Shown in pieces: positions 16,522 to 25,609 of a stretch of DNA of 64,000 nucleotides (position 1 is its first letter; each line of letters starts with the position of its first letter). The notes under the pieces are model-generated. The model was not told where the DNA came from and ran no database searches. It saw only the letters and a program-made list of their open reading frames with translations. The stretch comes from CBDCFT01 sp965216365 (GTDB taxonomy: Bacteria; Pseudomonadota; Gammaproteobacteria; Arenicellales; CBDCFT01), in NCBI GenBank assembly GCA_965216365.1, contig CBDCFT010000019.1:1-64000 (forward strand). Reading direction: 5' to 3'. The position numbers were made by a program, and so were the translations under genes.

Positions 16522-17655
16522 TTATACCCCGATTGGCGCAAAACCAAATTCCTCATTCGCCTCGCCCAGCGCGGGGATGCTCCTGGAAATCGATTTATCC
16601 GACTGAAATTCTGTGTTCAATGGGACGGGTATTGTCGCCAACATACTTCCGTGCTTGCCTTTGATTTGATGGGCAAATAGTTTTCGTGTCTGGGCCTGTT
16701 GCGATTGAACAGCCTCCTCCAGGGTTAAAACAACATTGCAACAAACATCGTGGCCGGTGAAAATGTTCTTCCATTCGGCGCTAGTTTTTTCCAGAATTAT
16801 TTTTTGTACGGCTTGAATGGCATCACGAGGCACTTCGGAGTCGTCACGCAATTCCTCGGGCAGTGCAATTAACTCGCAAAACTGCTGCCAGAATCGTTGT
16901 TCCAGCGGCGCAACGGCTAAATATCGACTATCTTTGGTTTTATAAATTTGGTAACGCGGCGAACCACCGGTGAGTCTCTCGCCGCCACGCCGCGGCCATT
17001 GCCCCGCCGCCATGCCCTGCCCCCAGGCCCAAAATCCGAGCGGAAATAAACCATCTGTCATGGAGACATCGATGTGGCAACCCTTTCCCGCGTTATCACG
17101 CTGACGTAGCGCCAGCAGAATATTCATGACCGCCGGGTAGCTGCCACCCGCGATATCTGCCGCCAATACCGGCGGAATTCCCGGCTTGCCGTGATCGTCA
17201 CAGGCGAGATCCAACAAACCACTGGTCGCCATGTAATTTAAATCATGGCCCGCCTCGTTCGCATTCGACCCCGTTTGACCGAAACCGGTTATCGAAACGT
17301 AAATCAGTTTTGGATGTGATTGACTTAATGTTGCATAGTCCAGATCCAGATGTTGCATCACGCCAGGCCGAAATTGTTCTATCACAACGTCAGCGTTTAC
17401 AATTAGTTCGATTAATTTTTGCCTGTCCCTGTCATTTTTTAAATCAATCGCAATACTGCGCTTGCCTTCGTTCAGTAACGCAAAACTGGAACTGGTATCG
17501 CCAAAAAGCGGCTGGTAGTGACGCATTTCATCGCCATGCGGTGGGCGCTCTATTTTGATGACTTCTGCGCCAGCCCGCGACAACATCAAGCTGGCCAACG
17601 GCCCGGGTAACAGCGTACTGAAATCAACAACGCGAATGCCGTCGAGTGGTTGCAT
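16522..17655 (-). CDS. CaiB/BaiF CoA-transferase family protein (alpha-methylacyl-CoA racemase-like)
   Basis: Class III CoA-transferase family member of 377 residues. The N-terminus reads MQPLDGIRVVDFSTLLPGPLASLMLSR in segments, with AGAEVIKIERPPHGDEMR and then LLNEGKRSIAIDLKND. ADVVIEQFRPGVM and LIYVSITGFGQTG are classic for this family. EAGHDLNYMATSGLLDLA has the catalytic Asp position shared by CoA-transferases and racemases. The DLNY(M)A/GLL pattern and a length under 400 favour an alpha-methylacyl-CoA racemase-like enzyme acting on branched acyl-CoA. True CoA-transferase activity is the alternative. It is first of three tightly linked minus-strand genes. Confidence 0.85.
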   Translation of the reverse strand: MQPLDGIRVVDFSTLLPGPLASLMLSRAGAEVIKIERPPHGDEMRHYQPLFGDTSSSFALLNEGKRSIAIDLKNDRDRQKLIELIVNADVVIEQFRPGVMQHLDLDYATLSQSHPKLIYVSITGFGQTGSNANEAGHDLNYMATSGLLDLACDDHGKPGIPPVLAADIAGGSYPAVMNILLALRQRDNAGKGCHIDVSMTDGLFPLGFWAWGQGMAAGQWPRRGGERLTGGSPRYQIYKTKDSRYLAVAPLEQRFWQQFCELIALPEELRDDSEVPRDAIQAVQKIILEKTSAEWKNIFTGHDVCCNVVLTLEEAVQSQQAQTRKLFAHQIKGKHGSMLATIPVPLNTEFQSDKSISRSIPALGEANEEFGFAPIGV

Positions 17656-17696
17656 GTTTCGAAAATGTATTTGTCTTACTATTCGAACTATTCGAT

Positions 17697-18407
17697 CTAC
17701 GCGGCAGGCGGTGTATTGATAGTTGCCGCGTTCTGCCCGAACATGATGCGTTTTGCTTCTTCCGTCATAGTCGATTCGGTATTAATTGCCGTGGCTTTTT
17801 CATAAGCGCGAACAGTTCCAGGGCGAGCTTTGACTTGTTCGAACCAGCGCTTTAAATTAGGAAAATCATTCAAATCCTGCTGCTGGCGCTCGTACGGCAC
17901 AATCCACGGATAACACGCCATGTCCGCTATGGAATAATCGTTACAAATGTACTCGCGGCCGGTTAATTGTTTGTTTAACACGGCGTACAGCCGCGCCGTC
18001 TCATTGACATATCGATTCATCGCATACTCGATACGCTCAGGTGCATAGGTCACAAAATGATGGTTCTGACCCAGCATGGGGCCTAGTCCACCCATTTGCC
18101 ACATTAACCATTGCACAACGTCGGTACGCCCGCGAATATCCTGTGGAATGAATTGACCGGTCTTGTCAGCGAGATAAAGCAGAATCGCACCGGACTCAAA
18201 AACAGAAATCGGTTCACCACCCTCTTTTGGTGCTTTATCAATGATCGCAGGAATACGATTATTCGGTGCAATTTTTAAAAAATCCGGATCGAATTGGTCG
18301 CCCTTGCCGATATGAACCGGTACGATGTTGTATTCGACGTTTGCCTCTTCCAGAAACATCGTGATTTTATGACCGTTGGGTGTCGTCCAGTAGTAAAGAT
18401 CAATCAT
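17697..18407 (-). CDS. glutathione S-transferase family protein (YfcG/YghU-like)
   Basis: GST-fold protein of 236 residues. The N-terminal thioredoxin domain shows LYYWTTPNGHKITMFLEEA with the Thr/Asn pair used for GSH by the YfcG group. KIAPNNRIPAIID with cis-Pro and VFESGAILLYLADK for the gamma-Glu contact follow. The helical domain contains WLMWQMGGLGPMLGQNHHF, a stretch shared with disulfide-bond oxidoreductases of the YfcG type, and YSIADMACYPWI with the N-capping motif. It likely acts in thiol-disulfide metabolism rather than xenobiotic conjugation. It is separated by 41 bases from the CaiB-family gene. Confidence 0.87.
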   Translation of the reverse strand: MIDLYYWTTPNGHKITMFLEEANVEYNIVPVHIGKGDQFDPDFLKIAPNNRIPAIIDKAPKEGGEPISVFESGAILLYLADKTGQFIPQDIRGRTDVVQWLMWQMGGLGPMLGQNHHFVTYAPERIEYAMNRYVNETARLYAVLNKQLTGREYICNDYSIADMACYPWIVPYERQQQDLNDFPNLKRWFEQVKARPGTVRAYEKATAINTESTMTEEAKRIMFGQNAATINTPPAA

Positions 18408-18513
18408 ACTTATGGTTGCTCGTTGTGAATTATTCGATTGCGTATTGTAGGTGGAATAGGCGACGCTTAAAATGGCTTACAGTGATACCAATACTAACAA
18501 ATGAGATTTTTCA

Positions 18514-19689
18514 ATGACCATGCATGCTGAACCGAAACCTGGGAACTGGAATTATCCAACACCGATACGCTTTGGCGTCGGCCGCATCGCCGAATTACCG
18601 GACGCTTGTCGTGAACTGGGCATGCAACGCCCACTATTGGTCACCGATCCCGGGTTGGCCGAACTCGACATAGTCGACAATGCCGCTCAAAGCTGCACCG
18701 ATGCAGGCCTCGCCTGCGCTATATTTTCCGATGTCCAGGGCAATCCGGTCGAAGCTAATGTCAGCGCCGGGGTAACTATGTTCAAACAAGGCGAGCACAA
18801 TGGCGTCATCGCATATGGCGGTGGCAGCGCGCTCGATGCCGGCAAAGCCATCGCGTTAATGGCCGGGCAAAATCGTCCTATTTGGGATTTTGAAGACCGC
18901 GAGGACTGGTACACCAGAGTCAATGAAGCGGGCATGGCGCCGGTGGTTGCGGTACCGACCACTTCGGGAACCGGTTCTGAAGTAGGTCGCGCCTCGGTGA
19001 TTACGGACGAACGCGACCACACTAAGAAAATTATTTTTCACGCCAAGATGCTGCCCGAGCGCGTGATTCTTGACCCGCAACTAACCACGGGTTTGCCCGC
19101 GCATATCACCGCCGCCGTTGGCATGGATGCGCTATCACATTGCCTCGAAGCATATTGCAGTCCAGTCTATCACCCGATGGCACACGGTATCGCCGTTGAA
19201 GGCATGCGTCTTGTCAAAGAGTGGTTGCCGGCGGCGGTGAAAGATGGTCAAGACCTCAATGCACGCGGTCAAATGCAGGTCGCATCGACCATGGGTGCGA
19301 CGGCGTTTCAAAAAGGTCTGGGCGCCATGCACAGCCTGAGTCATCCCTGCGGCGCTGTGTTAAACACGCATCATGGCCTGACCAACGCTGTGGTCATGCC
19401 TTATGTCTTAAAGTTCAATCAAGAAGAGATCAACGAAAAAATGACCGCACTAGCGCGTTATCTCGACCTGTCCAATCCATCGTTTAATGCAGTCATGGAT
19501 TGGGTTCTTTCGTTGCGTGAAGAAATTGGTATTCAACACACCTTAAAAGACATTGCCGTAGAGGAAGAACATGCCGGGAAACTGGCGCCCATGGCGGAAG
19601 CTGACCCTTCTTCGGCAACCAACCCGATTCCATTGACCAGCAATAATCTAAAAGCCCTGTATCTCGATTGTATCAATGGCCATTTGTAG
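18514..19689 (+). CDS. iron-containing alcohol dehydrogenase
   Basis: Group III NAD(P)-dependent alcohol dehydrogenase of 391 residues. The N-terminal Rossmann-like domain carries VIAYGGGSALDAGKAIAL (the GGGS dinucleotide motif, about residues 92-110) and VAVPTTSGTGSEVGRAS. Iron ligands fit GMDALSHCLEAYCSPVYHP (His) and GAMHSLSHPCGAVLNTHHG (two His), with an Asp in the upstream helix. It resembles the lactaldehyde/4-hydroxybutyrate dehydrogenase branch. The substrate is unassigned. The stop overlaps the ChaC-like start by 14 bases, so translation is probably coupled. It is divergent from the GST gene across a 106-base gap. Confidence 0.9.
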   Translation: MTMHAEPKPGNWNYPTPIRFGVGRIAELPDACRELGMQRPLLVTDPGLAELDIVDNAAQSCTDAGLACAIFSDVQGNPVEANVSAGVTMFKQGEHNGVIAYGGGSALDAGKAIALMAGQNRPIWDFEDREDWYTRVNEAGMAPVVAVPTTSGTGSEVGRASVITDERDHTKKIIFHAKMLPERVILDPQLTTGLPAHITAAVGMDALSHCLEAYCSPVYHPMAHGIAVEGMRLVKEWLPAAVKDGQDLNARGQMQVASTMGATAFQKGLGAMHSLSHPCGAVLNTHHGLTNAVVMPYVLKFNQEEINEKMTALARYLDLSNPSFNAVMDWVLSLREEIGIQHTLKDIAVEEEHAGKLAPMAEADPSSATNPIPLTSNNLKALYLDCINGHL

Positions 19690-20281
19690 CAAAGAAAACC
19701 TGCGCCAGCTAAGCCGGTTAAAACTGGATAATCCGCCGGATATCGAATTACCGCAGTGTGATGGCGATATGTGGATTTTTGCCTATGGCTCGCTGATCTG
19801 GCAACCCGGTTTCGAGTTTGAAAGCGCGCACAAGGCAACACTGTATGGCTATCACCGCCGTTTGTGTTTGTGGTCGATACGTTACCGCGGCACGCCGAAA
19901 AAACCGGGTTTGGTATTAGGCCTGGATCGTGGCGGTTGTTGCACCGGCGTGGTTTACAAAATCAACACAAAACACCAATCATCCACCATCGATTACTTAC
20001 GCGAACGTGAACTGGTTACCGGCGCATACGAACCGTTGCTGCGTTCCTGTTACCTGGAAAACGGCGAGGTTGTCCAGGCACTCACCTTCGTCATTCGCCG
20101 CGACCATCCCCAATACAGCGGGCGATTGCAGGCAAAAGATATTGCGCACACTGTGCGCAATGCGAGCGGCAGAAACGGGCGCAACACGGTTTACGTGAAT
20201 AACACTATCGAACACTTGCAGGAACTGAATATCCGCGATAAGGCCCTGGCCGAGATCGCGCAGATATTAAACGGCAGCTAA
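19676..20281 (+). CDS. gamma-glutamylcyclotransferase, ChaC-like
   Basis: ChaC-family enzyme that cleaves glutathione to 5-oxoproline and Cys-Gly. 201 residues. The fold signature WIFAYGSLIWQPGF near residue 32 is the YGSLIW substrate loop. GYHRRLCLWSIRYRGTPKKP and GCCTGVVYKI follow, and DYLRERELVTGAYEP holds the catalytic Glu. The frame overlaps the alcohol-dehydrogenase stop by 14 bases. Its stop overlaps by 4 bases the stop of the UbiA-family gene on the other strand. The coupling to an alcohol dehydrogenase suggests aldehyde or glutathione-adduct stress, but that is inference. Confidence 0.88.
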   Translation: MAICSKENLRQLSRLKLDNPPDIELPQCDGDMWIFAYGSLIWQPGFEFESAHKATLYGYHRRLCLWSIRYRGTPKKPGLVLGLDRGGCCTGVVYKINTKHQSSTIDYLRERELVTGAYEPLLRSCYLENGEVVQALTFVIRRDHPQYSGRLQAKDIAHTVRNASGRNGRNTVYVNNTIEHLQELNIRDKALAEIAQILNGS

Positions 20282-21234
20282 TCCGGTACTTCCGCTGTTG
20301 GAGTTTGTCTGAACAAGTCGTGCAAAATCGGAATATCCACAAACAATAAGACCAACATCAAACCTGCACATGCAAAAAGGAGTAACATCAAACCTTTCTC
20401 GGTATAAAGTTTCTCCGGATACTGTACCGGACTGTTGTCGCGAAAGCCAAGATTCAGATACCAGGCGGTAACCGCCGCAACTAACGGAATTGACAATACC
20501 AGTTCCAGTCGGTAGCGAATCAGGAATATTCCAAAACAAAGACCAAAGGCCGCGGTGTAATAAACAATACTCACAAAAAGACGCCGTTCGTTGTAATGCC
20601 CGAATGAGGCGCGATAATCAGCCGCCCTTTTCCTATCCGCGATGGTACGGTATTCCGCCAGACGTTTTACCGCCATAAAAAAGGCGCCCACCATCCAGTA
20701 GGCAACCAACAAGGACACCGGCGCCAACAACGTCGTGCCCGTCAAGTACCAACCCAGCAACAAACGCAATGGATTATTAATCGACTCCGACAATACATCG
20801 AGATAAGGAATCTCTTTTGTGCGTATCGGCGGAATGTTGTACAGACAACCCATCACCCACAAGACAAGCGCGGAATAAAAAAATCCCTTGCCGAGAAACC
20901 ATGCGCCAGATAAACCCAGAGCCGCCAGCGTCAGCCATTCTAGCCAGGCGATTCGAACATCGACCAACCCGGACGGCACGGGTCGGTTTTGTTTTACCGG
21001 GTGAGCGCGGTCTTTTTCTGCATCGAGCAATTCATTCAAAACATAATTGCTTGAACACACCAGACCTGCAGCGAGCAAACCCAGCACTAACCTCCAGCCG
21101 AGTGACTCATTCAACAGTGACGGCTCGATAAATATCGCGACGACGACACCGGGCATAACAAAAACGTTTTTGAACCAGTGATCGATGCGCGCTATTTGAA
21201 CGTAGGGCTTAGTCCGGATCATTGCGGATGACAT
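20278..21234 (-). CDS. UbiA-family prenyltransferase
   Basis: Integral-membrane prenyltransferase with about 8-9 hydrophobic segments. ATG 21234 is taken as start because a TTG two codons upstream is poor. The first Asp-rich motif reads VLNELLDAEKDRAHPVKQNR, an NxxxDxxxD form. The second region is IPYLDVLSESINNPLRLLLG. The opening RIDHWFKNVFV and the YNIPPIRTKEIPY stretch resemble decaprenyl-phosphate phosphoribosyltransferase-like (DPPR synthase) members rather than ubiquinone UbiA. That would link it to polyprenyl-phosphate sugar donors. It sits 24 bases downstream of the large membrane protein and is likely cotranscribed with it. The product is inferred only. Confidence 0.8.
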   Translation of the reverse strand: MSSAMIRTKPYVQIARIDHWFKNVFVMPGVVVAIFIEPSLLNESLGWRLVLGLLAAGLVCSSNYVLNELLDAEKDRAHPVKQNRPVPSGLVDVRIAWLEWLTLAALGLSGAWFLGKGFFYSALVLWVMGCLYNIPPIRTKEIPYLDVLSESINNPLRLLLGWYLTGTTLLAPVSLLVAYWMVGAFFMAVKRLAEYRTIADRKRAADYRASFGHYNERRLFVSIVYYTAAFGLCFGIFLIRYRLELVLSIPLVAAVTAWYLNLGFRDNSPVQYPEKLYTEKGLMLLLFACAGLMLVLLFVDIPILHDLFRQTPTAEVPD

Positions 21235-21258
21235 CGACAATTCGCTTGTAACCGCGAC

Positions 21259-23580
21259 TCAGGGAAGCACGAATCGTTGCAGCGCGGGGTCTTCAATATC
21301 CTGCCTACGCAAGCGAACACTGTTTTCGCGCTTGCCGACGACGGCCGTCGGCCCCGGCAATGGCGGCCATCTTGGCGGCACACTCACGACCACATACTTT
21401 CCCTCACGCACCAGTGATTGTTGAACTCCCGTGAAGTGTTTTACCGCGACTATGAATCCCGGTAACTCGTCCATTTTCGGCCAGTAGTGTTTGTTCGGAT
21501 GCATGTGGTTATCTTTCCAAACAAAAAATGCGAATACTACCGCGACAGTACCCGATACCAATCCCGGCAAACGAAATTTAACCAGGATTCTATCAATGCT
21601 GAGCAACAAAAAAACCAGCCAGAAAAAATAAGACAATAGAATATGATTTTCTTGAATAACAAAACGATCATATTTAACCGTCACGAAATACAACAACAAA
21701 CTGCTTATCATTAACGCAAAAATTGTCAGGGATAACTTTATGTATTGCCGGTCGGCTCGCAGTAACCACAAAAGAAGTGAAATCAACAATAGCGGAGCGA
21801 GTCCCTTGGCAAGCGTGATTTCTCCAAACAAGTCCAACAACAATACTTTTTCAAATAACACCGCGAAAAAATGCGGCGCGCGATGCAGGGTGTTGAATAG
21901 TGCCAAAGGCTGCACCGCACTGCCATCGAATGCAATAAAATACAAAACGCCCAACACAACGGTCCACAGATAAATCCAGCCGGAACCCGGATAGACGCGC
22001 AACAGCAATAACAACAAGGCAACCCCAACCGCGATAACCGAGTAAGGCCCTGACCAAATAAGCACTGCAATAAGCGCCAGTCGCAACAACAGTCGTAACC
22101 GTGTAGCCGGTGGCGGCAGGAACAACAGGCAAATCGCCAACACGACCGTAGTGAATATTTGATAGGTAATCGTGTTCCAGAAAAAGATGTGGTTGAGCCC
22201 TGCCAGACCGAGGATGCCGGGAAGCGCTAACAGTGTTACCGGTTTGCGGAACAAGCCCGAAAAACTTAAACACGACGCCGCTACCATTGCCAACAGAAAT
22301 CCACTGTAACGATACAAGTCCGGTTGCCATTCAATTTTCGTTTTCGCATACAACCATGCTTGCAAATTCGTGAAAAATGCAACGTAACCGTTCGGGCGAT
22401 CAAATATCGACTCGAATGATTTTGCACCGCCAAAGTATTTATTGAAATGCAGTGCAGCGTCTTCCATAAACAAGGCGTCTGTCGTCAGCCCTTCCCAGGA
22501 ACGAGCAAACACCAAAACGATCAGCAACACGATGCCTGCAAAAATCCACTTCCGGTTATGTGCTAAAAACATCTCATACCCGGCTTGATCGAATGGTTCG
22601 GCTTTGGCAAATAACGCACGCCAATAACGAGGAAATCGTGACCAGCCTATCTCTGACCGAATTAGCATTAACGCCAATAAAAATACCGTGATACCAACCG
22701 ACCACCAGGCAATTCGCAATACCCTGACACGCGCGGCCTTAATCGTCGAATACAGTTGTTGGCGGATAGAGGAGTCAAACTGCAGATAAACCCATGATCG
22801 CGGCCCTTTGTATATCGGGATCACATTGATCAATGTACCGTTACGCGCGACTTTCATACCCGGCAAAGCCAGGTAATCGGCCAGCTTGTCACCGTCCAGT
22901 TTGACCAGTGGATATTTCCAGAACAAAACAGTGCTATCGAAAGATATTTCCTGAATCGCTACATCCCCGGCATGCGTCCAAAAGCGTAACCCAAGCCGGT
23001 CAGAATTCTTTTCAACGCGAGTGAGCGTAACACGAGACACCACCAGCCCATTGCGGACGAATTCAAAACTACCGCTGTGTTGCCCCCATTGCACGGTTGA
23101 TCCGTTCAAGCCAAACATCGCGATAAACGTATCCTGATCGGGGCTTTCCCATTTGATAGTCAGGGTGTCGAACTCAACTGCGGCGTTTAAAGCAGCTAGC
23201 CCAAGTAAAGAAATAACGACGAAGCCGCTCAAATAAATACGCAGGCGAGTGGCTGCTAAATCAAACAATACAATCAGACTCAGACTGACGATTAACAACA
23301 GGCCGGCCGTTGTTGCAAATTCGCTTTGCAAAAATAATGCGAGTGGTGCGAACGAAAATATCAGCGTGCCGATTTGAAATCGCTGTACGACTTTTTCGCC
23401 GAACCAGCGTGTCAGTAGTTTACAAATGAAAAATACAAACAGAAAAACAAGAAATGCAGCGCCAGCCCAGCGCCAGAGAAAATGCTGATAAGAATGCGCT
23501 AAGGCCCATTGCCACTGCAATAAACCTGCGAACACCACGCTGGCTGCAAGGAGCCACCGCCAGTTCATTCCGGTTCCCAC
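21259..23580 (-). CDS. large polytopic membrane protein, GT-C glycosyltransferase-like
   Basis: About 773 residues with some 12-14 hydrophobic helices. GTG 23580 is chosen as start because GGGAGGAAGAAC sits directly upstream; a longer TTG start lacks this. After four N-terminal helices there is a roughly 170-residue soluble beta-rich insert (about residues 125-290). Helices resume near 300. The loop TTDALFMEDAALHFNKYFGG contains acidic residues in the position where GT-C enzymes carry a catalytic Asp/Glu pair. No definite family is recognised. Together with the adjoining UbiA-type gene it suggests transfer of a sugar from a polyprenyl-phosphate carrier, but this is inference from context. Confidence 0.6.
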   Translation of the reverse strand: MGTGMNWRWLLAASVVFAGLLQWQWALAHSYQHFLWRWAGAAFLVFLFVFFICKLLTRWFGEKVVQRFQIGTLIFSFAPLALFLQSEFATTAGLLLIVSLSLIVLFDLAATRLRIYLSGFVVISLLGLAALNAAVEFDTLTIKWESPDQDTFIAMFGLNGSTVQWGQHSGSFEFVRNGLVVSRVTLTRVEKNSDRLGLRFWTHAGDVAIQEISFDSTVLFWKYPLVKLDGDKLADYLALPGMKVARNGTLINVIPIYKGPRSWVYLQFDSSIRQQLYSTIKAARVRVLRIAWWSVGITVFLLALMLIRSEIGWSRFPRYWRALFAKAEPFDQAGYEMFLAHNRKWIFAGIVLLIVLVFARSWEGLTTDALFMEDAALHFNKYFGGAKSFESIFDRPNGYVAFFTNLQAWLYAKTKIEWQPDLYRYSGFLLAMVAASCLSFSGLFRKPVTLLALPGILGLAGLNHIFFWNTITYQIFTTVVLAICLLFLPPPATRLRLLLRLALIAVLIWSGPYSVIAVGVALLLLLLRVYPGSGWIYLWTVVLGVLYFIAFDGSAVQPLALFNTLHRAPHFFAVLFEKVLLLDLFGEITLAKGLAPLLLISLLLWLLRADRQYIKLSLTIFALMISSLLLYFVTVKYDRFVIQENHILLSYFFWLVFLLLSIDRILVKFRLPGLVSGTVAVVFAFFVWKDNHMHPNKHYWPKMDELPGFIVAVKHFTGVQQSLVREGKYVVVSVPPRWPPLPGPTAVVGKRENSVRLRRQDIEDPALQRFVLP

Positions 23581-23603
23581 GTTCTTCCTCCCTGATTCGC
23601 GTT

Positions 23604-23627
23604 TTGCGACCAAGTCAGTATCTACGA
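23604..23627. repeat. degenerate REP-like remnant
   Basis: TTGCGACCAAGTCAGTATCT and the following bases keep the GCGACCAAG half of the window's REP family but have lost the partner arm. It lies upstream of the large membrane protein gene. Weakly supported. Confidence 0.25.
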
Positions 23628-23666
23628 CATCGTTAGCTTAGCACTCCCGTGTCTTTCATTATTTTG

Positions 23667-24650
23667 TCATAGATCAATGTTTTGCTCCGTCACCGCATGA
23701 CAGGCAACCTGAACACCGTTGGTTTGAACGGTAAGTTCGGGTCTTTCCACCGAGCATCGATCAAACGCTAGCGGGCAACGCTTGTGAAACGCGCAACCGG
23801 TGGGTGGATTTAACGGTGATGGCAACTCACCTTTGAGCAACACGCGTTGTGCACGCCGCTCAGGATTTACAAAAGGCGTACTGGCCAGCAAGGCCTGGGT
23901 GTAGGGATGCGCAGGCGATGAAAATATTTTTTGTTTCTCGCCCTGCTCGACAACTCGCCCAAGATACATGACCATCACTTCGTCCGATATGTGCTCCACG
24001 ACACTCAAGCCGTGCGAGATAAACAAATAGGCAAGATCGAATTCTTCCTGCAAATCCATCATCAGGTTTAAAACCTGGGCCTGAATAGACACGTCCAGCG
24101 CCGACACCGGCTCGTCGGCAACCACAATTTTCGGCCGCAACATCAATGCACGTGCAATAGCAATACGCTGGCGTTGCCCGCCAGAAAACATGTGCGGATA
24201 ACGTCCGTAATGCTCAGGCCTAAGTCCCACCCTGTCCAACATTTCCCGCGCCGCGTCACTGCGTTGTGTCGCATTCATATCGGTGTTAATAGTCAACGGT
24301 TCTTCGAGAATAGTACCTACTTTCTTGCGCGGGTTTAGCGAGCCGTACGGATCCTGAAACACGATTTGTACCAAATGACGCAAAGATTGTTTTTGCGCAC
24401 GCGTGATACCCACCACGTTAACATCGGTGATTGATAATTCTCCGCTGGTAGGCGGCTCGATCAAAGTGATCATGCGCGCCAGCGTGGATTTGCCACAACC
24501 CGACTCGCCTACAACAGCCAGTGTCTTACCGGTGTCGAGGGAAAAGTTTGCGCCGTCGACGGCTTTAAGAACGCGTTTTGACGAAAACATGTTTTGCTTG
24601 ACGTCGTAGTAACGCGCGAGACGGCTTGCATGCAAAACTCTCGTATTCAT
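23667..24650 (-). CDS. dppF: dipeptide/oligopeptide ABC transporter ATP-binding protein
   Basis: Second ATPase of a peptide importer, about 327 residues from ATG 24650. That start overlaps the dppD stop by ATGA, which argues against the longer upstream frame. Walker A is VVGESGCGKSTLARM, the Q-loop is VFQDPYGSLNPRKKVG, the signature is FSGGQRQRIAIARAL and Walker B is KIVVADEPVSALDVS. The C-terminal oligopeptide-transporter segment contains CAFHKRCPLAFDRC, a Cys cluster that in Dpp/Opp ATPases can bind an iron-sulfur cluster. It is the last gene of dppABCDF. Confidence 0.92.
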   Translation of the reverse strand: MNTRVLHASRLARYYDVKQNMFSSKRVLKAVDGANFSLDTGKTLAVVGESGCGKSTLARMITLIEPPTSGELSITDVNVVGITRAQKQSLRHLVQIVFQDPYGSLNPRKKVGTILEEPLTINTDMNATQRSDAAREMLDRVGLRPEHYGRYPHMFSGGQRQRIAIARALMLRPKIVVADEPVSALDVSIQAQVLNLMMDLQEEFDLAYLFISHGLSVVEHISDEVMVMYLGRVVEQGEKQKIFSSPAHPYTQALLASTPFVNPERRAQRVLLKGELPSPLNPPTGCAFHKRCPLAFDRCSVERPELTVQTNGVQVACHAVTEQNIDL

Positions 24651-25606
24651 GATACCGCACTCGCAACGGGAAAATAACAGCGCACCTTGCCTGCCCGGTC
24701 GTCCTGCAAAGTGGGAATCGATTCGCGGCATTGCCCCTGCACACTCTGACAACGGGGATTAAATAAACACCCGTCCGGCCGGTCATACTGTCCGGGCACA
24801 ACACCGGGAATGGTCGGTAAACGCCGTCTACCCTGGCTGCGCTCCGGCAGGGCCTCAAGTAACGCATGGGTATAAGGATGACGCGGATTGTCGAATAACT
24901 GATTGACTTGGCGTTGCTCTACCACTTGTCCGGCATACATCACCACGACACGATGCGCTGTTTCCGCCACCACACCCATGTCGTGCGTAATCAATATCAA
25001 TGCCATATCGCTGTCGCGTTGCAGATCGAGAAGCAATTGCAGAATCTGCGCTTGAATCGTAACGTCCAGCGCAGTTGTCGGCTCATCCGCGATCAGCAAC
25101 TTTGGCTTACAGGCGATGGCCATGGCGATCATGACGCGTTGATTCATGCCGCCTGAGAGTTGATGCGGAAACGAATCCAACCGGCTTTGCGGTTCCGGTA
25201 TACCGACTTGATCGAGCAATTCGATAGCACGCAATCTGCGCTGCTGGCGCGTTCCACCTTCGTGCACTTTGATCGCTTCCATAATTTGAAACCCCACGGT
25301 AAAACAGGGATTCAAACTGGTCATGGGTTCCTGAAAAATCATGGCCACGTCTTTGCCGGTGATATCACGGCGCTGGCGTTTATTGATTGCGGTTAAATTC
25401 CGCTGGTCAAACTCCAATTTGTCCGCCTGAACAACACCGGGGTAAGCAATCAAACCCATCAGAGCCAACATGGTGACACTCTTGCCTGAACCCGACTCGC
25501 CCACAATACCGACGACCTCACCGCTGTCCACCTGTAACGAAAGGTTATCCACCGCGCGAAAATCGGCGAATTCGACGCTTAAGTTTTGAATATCGAGTAA
25601 AGACAT
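24647..25606 (-). CDS. dppD: dipeptide/oligopeptide ABC transporter ATP-binding protein
   Basis: First ATPase of the peptide importer, 319 residues. Walker A is GIVGESGSGKSVTML near residue 35, the Q-loop MIFQEPMTSLNPCFTVG, the signature QLSGGMNQRVMIAMAI and Walker B KLLIADEPTTALDVT. The C-terminus has the typical GCLFNPRCQSVQGQC Cys-rich segment. The gene starts 3 bases after the dppC stop and overlaps dppF by four bases, so the three are translationally coupled. It forms a heterodimeric ATPase with DppF on the cytoplasmic face. Confidence 0.93.
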   Translation of the reverse strand: MSLLDIQNLSVEFADFRAVDNLSLQVDSGEVVGIVGESGSGKSVTMLALMGLIAYPGVVQADKLEFDQRNLTAINKRQRRDITGKDVAMIFQEPMTSLNPCFTVGFQIMEAIKVHEGGTRQQRRLRAIELLDQVGIPEPQSRLDSFPHQLSGGMNQRVMIAMAIACKPKLLIADEPTTALDVTIQAQILQLLLDLQRDSDMALILITHDMGVVAETAHRVVVMYAGQVVEQRQVNQLFDNPRHPYTHALLEALPERSQGRRRLPTIPGVVPGQYDRPDGCLFNPRCQSVQGQCRESIPTLQDDRAGKVRCYFPVASAVS

Positions 25607-25609
25607 AGA

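Noticed and set aside
24651..24752. Upstream extension of dppF
   Set aside because: It would overlap the end of dppD by over 100 bases with sequence that is not ATPase-like. ATG 24650 gives the usual ATGA coupling.
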